Positions 61,066 to 62,889 of a stretch of DNA of 62,889 nucleotides are shown here, piece after piece; positions within the stretch are counted from its first letter, which is position 1, and each line of letters starts with the position of its first letter. The stretch spans positions 39,331 through 102,219 of the forward strand of contig CAYMWF010000006.1 in assembly GCA_964394085.1 (NCBI GenBank), read 5' to 3'. The position numbers were made by a program, and so were the translations under genes. Under the pieces are notes generated by a model. The model saw nothing but the letters and a program-made list of their open reading frames with translations, ran no database searches and was not told where the DNA came from. The DNA comes from CAYMWF01 sp964394085 [NCBI: uncultured Gemmatimonadota bacterium] (GTDB taxonomy: Bacteria; GCA-2686955; CAYMWF01).

Positions 61066-62436
61066 GTGTATCACATCCTCGTGGTCGACGACGAACGATC
61101 GATCAGGACAACACTCAAAACGATACTTTCCTATGACGGCTACAGGGTGACGACCGGGGAAGACGCGGCCGCCGGGCTCGAGGTCCTGGAAAGCGGAGAC
61201 GTGGATCTCGCTGTTCTGGATATCAAGATGCCGCGGATAGACGGAATAACTCTACTCAAGCAGATACGCGCCATGGACCCGGATCTGCCGGTAATCTTCC
61301 TCTCGGCACACGGTTCCGTAGAGACGGCGGTGGAGGCGACCAAGCTGGGGGCTTTCGATTTTCTCGAAAAACCGCCGGACAGAGACAAGATCCTCTTTGC
61401 CGTCCGGAACGGTCTCGAGAAGCGCCGGCTTACGCTGGAGAACAAGAACCTCAGGGAGGAAGTGGAAAAAAGCGTCAGGCTCCTCGGTGAGAGCACCCAG
61501 ATCAGGGAAATATGGGAAATCATAAACAGGGTCGGCCCGACCAACGCCCGGGTCCTGATTACCGGCGAGAACGGCACGGGCAAAGAGCTCGTTGCATGGG
61601 AAATCTGGCGCAAAAGCGCCAGGGCGGATAAACCGTTCATCAAGGTGAACTGCGCCGCCATCCCCGAGGAGCTCATCGAAAGCGAGCTCTTCGGCCACGA
61701 GAAGGGGTCGTTCACCGGGGCGGTTTCCCGCAAGATCGGTAAATTCGAGCAGGCGGACGGCGGGACGCTTTTTCTCGACGAGGTCGGCGACATGAGCCTT
61801 TCGGCCCAGTCGAAGGTGCTGCGGATTCTCCAGGAGGGAGAACTGGAGCGGGTCGGCGGCTTGAATACGATAAATGTCGATGTAAGGGTGCTTGCGGCTA
61901 CGAACAAGGATCTCGTCGAAGAGGTGGAAGCCGGTAGATTCAGAGATGACCTTTTTTTCCGCCTGAATGTCGTGCCCATCCGGTTGACGCCGCTTCGCGA
62001 CAGGGGTGAGGATGTGGCGCTGCTCGCTTCCCTGTTTCTCGCCAACTTCAGCAGGGAGAGCGGCTTCGGAGTGAAACGCTTCGCGGATGAAGCCCTTGCA
62101 CGGCTCTGTTCCTACCATTGGCCGGGCAATGTTCGCGAGCTGAGGAATTTCGTGGAGCGAACGGCTATCATGACCGATGCCGGCCAGATAACCGTCTCGA
62201 TGCTGCCTCCCTTCGACAGAGTGGACAGCGGCGCTTCAAAAAATGGGGCGTCATATCCCCCCGAAGCATCCACCTTCCAGGAATTCAAGGAATTGAGTGA
62301 AGCAGCCTTCCTGCGTGAGAAGCTCTCGGAGGCCGGCTGGAACATCGCGGCCACGGCCCGAATGCTCGAGATGCAGCGGAGCAACCTGTATAAAAAGATT
62401 GAAAAATACGGGCTCCGTCCCCCGGGCGAAGACTGA
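61066..62436 (+). CDS. NtrC-family sigma-54-dependent response regulator
   Basis: 456 residues. A receiver (1-120: D8, D9, phospho-acceptor D52), then an AAA+ sigma-54-activating domain (about 135-370) with Walker A G167-ENGTGKE, the sigma-54-contacting loop G214-S-F-T-G-A219 (family GAFTGA with one Ala-to-Ser change), and Walker B GGTLFLDEVGD. A C-terminal Fis-type helix-turn-helix follows (about 415-452: AATARMLEMQRSNLYKKI). The GSFTGA variant is also found in functional activators. The start is GTG 61066. No cognate sensor kinase is adjacent. It would switch on sigma-54 promoters elsewhere in the genome. Confidence 0.93.
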   Translation: MYHILVVDDERSIRTTLKTILSYDGYRVTTGEDAAAGLEVLESGDVDLAVLDIKMPRIDGITLLKQIRAMDPDLPVIFLSAHGSVETAVEATKLGAFDFLEKPPDRDKILFAVRNGLEKRRLTLENKNLREEVEKSVRLLGESTQIREIWEIINRVGPTNARVLITGENGTGKELVAWEIWRKSARADKPFIKVNCAAIPEELIESELFGHEKGSFTGAVSRKIGKFEQADGGTLFLDEVGDMSLSAQSKVLRILQEGELERVGGLNTINVDVRVLAATNKDLVEEVEAGRFRDDLFFRLNVVPIRLTPLRDRGEDVALLASLFLANFSRESGFGVKRFADEALARLCSYHWPGNVRELRNFVERTAIMTDAGQITVSMLPPFDRVDSGASKNGASYPPEASTFQEFKELSEAAFLREKLSEAGWNIAATARMLEMQRSNLYKKIEKYGLRPPGED

Positions 62437-62889
62437 CCCTCGCTCCGGGAAGCGCTGAAACTCGCTGCTCCCTTCTCCCGCTGCTCGCGCCTGCTCTCAG
62501 CATCCCTATCCCCCAAACATCAGCGCTTCTTGTCCCTCCCAACCCGCTGGTCGCCACGCTCCCAGTCCCAGCCCTGCTAGGGAAGTGTCGCCCCATCCAC
62601 AGCCCCTCTTGCCGATTGGGTGAATTATTCAGTTTAGCGTCTGAGCGGGAATACGTGCTCCTGAATACCGATTATCGGAACCCTTCCCCGGATGACGCAG
62701 CGTGCTCCGCCGGGCGGCGACGCTTCCTCACCTGCTCCCCGGTGACGGAAGCGGGAGGCGGCATACGGCTGAAGACTTAAAGCTGCCGCAGCACGGGCAT
62801 CGCCGACTGGAATTCCGCAGGCGAAAAAACTCATCAAAAATCCGGTTCCTGGGACATCCGGCCGTAGAATCGGTCTGTTTCCCCACGTG
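62437..62889. other. right-hand end, no gene recognised
   Basis: About 450 bases after the regulator gene to the window edge. Two minus-strand open frames (62285-62596 and 62634-62837) have low-complexity, unlikely composition and no good ribosome-binding site. A neighbouring gene may begin beyond the edge. Confidence 0.4.

Noticed and set aside
62634-62837. A 67-residue minus-strand open frame at the right end
   Set aside because: Its Arg/Ala/Gly-rich composition and lack of a ribosome-binding site suggest a chance frame.

Overview
The window (62.9 kb) looks like a chromosomal segment of an uncultured, Gram-negative-type bacterium, probably from the FCB-side candidate phyla (Krumholzibacteriota/Eisenbacteria/Latescibacterota-like). 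This is an inference from gene content: many secreted beta-propeller proteins, a CotH kinase plus lamin-tail protein, a subtilase ending in a FlgD/T9SS-type tail domain, several outer-membrane proteins and lipoproteins, TPR-rich sigma-54 and Ser/Thr kinase regulators, and pyruvate phosphate dikinase. No rRNA, tRNA, CRISPR array or phage module was recognised.

Layout. 1-10 kb: tadA and a Nudix hydrolase, then the wreck of a TPR/sigma-54 regulator. Directly abutting its 3' end is a compact GC-rich minus-strand metal-efflux operon (RcnR-like sensor, TolC-type outer-membrane protein, periplasmic adaptor, CusA-type RND pump) that looks acquired as a cassette. 10-17 kb: a coupled M20-M1 peptidase pair, a CotH/lamin-tail protein, and two copies of a non-coding palindromic MITE-like element. 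17-29 kb: tldD-tldE, a four-repeat lipoprotein, a polysaccharide deacetylase, an operon of kelch protein, asparaginase II and a secreted repeat protein, a methyltransferase and a YCF48 propeller protein.

29-39 kb is the most interesting stretch. Behind a strong sigma-70-like promoter lie a SRPBCC-PilZ fusion with both c-di-GMP-binding motifs, a homologue of cyanobacterial acyl-ACP reductase that keeps the active-site cysteine, and a ThDP-dependent enzyme. Together they suggest a c-di-GMP-responsive fatty-aldehyde (possibly acyloin) module. They are followed by a 1739-residue Ser/Thr-plus-histidine double kinase and a receiver-histidine kinase partner. A bacterial acyl-CoA-binding protein lies 9 kb further on.

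39-49 kb: an outer-membrane protein, ndk, acbP and a tight operon of a GAF-GAF-PP2C phosphatase with four unrecognised envelope proteins. 49-57 kb: a decayed SLC13 transporter, mobB, a hybrid kinase lacking its phospho-accepting histidine, a 25-bp tandem repeat, an M16-like lipoprotein without the zinc motif, a parvulin-type foldase and a subtilase. 57-62.9 kb: ppdK, then ptsN with a mini zinc-ribbon gene, divergent from an NtrC-type sigma-54 activator. Gene calls rest on motifs read by eye; no database or folding program was used.
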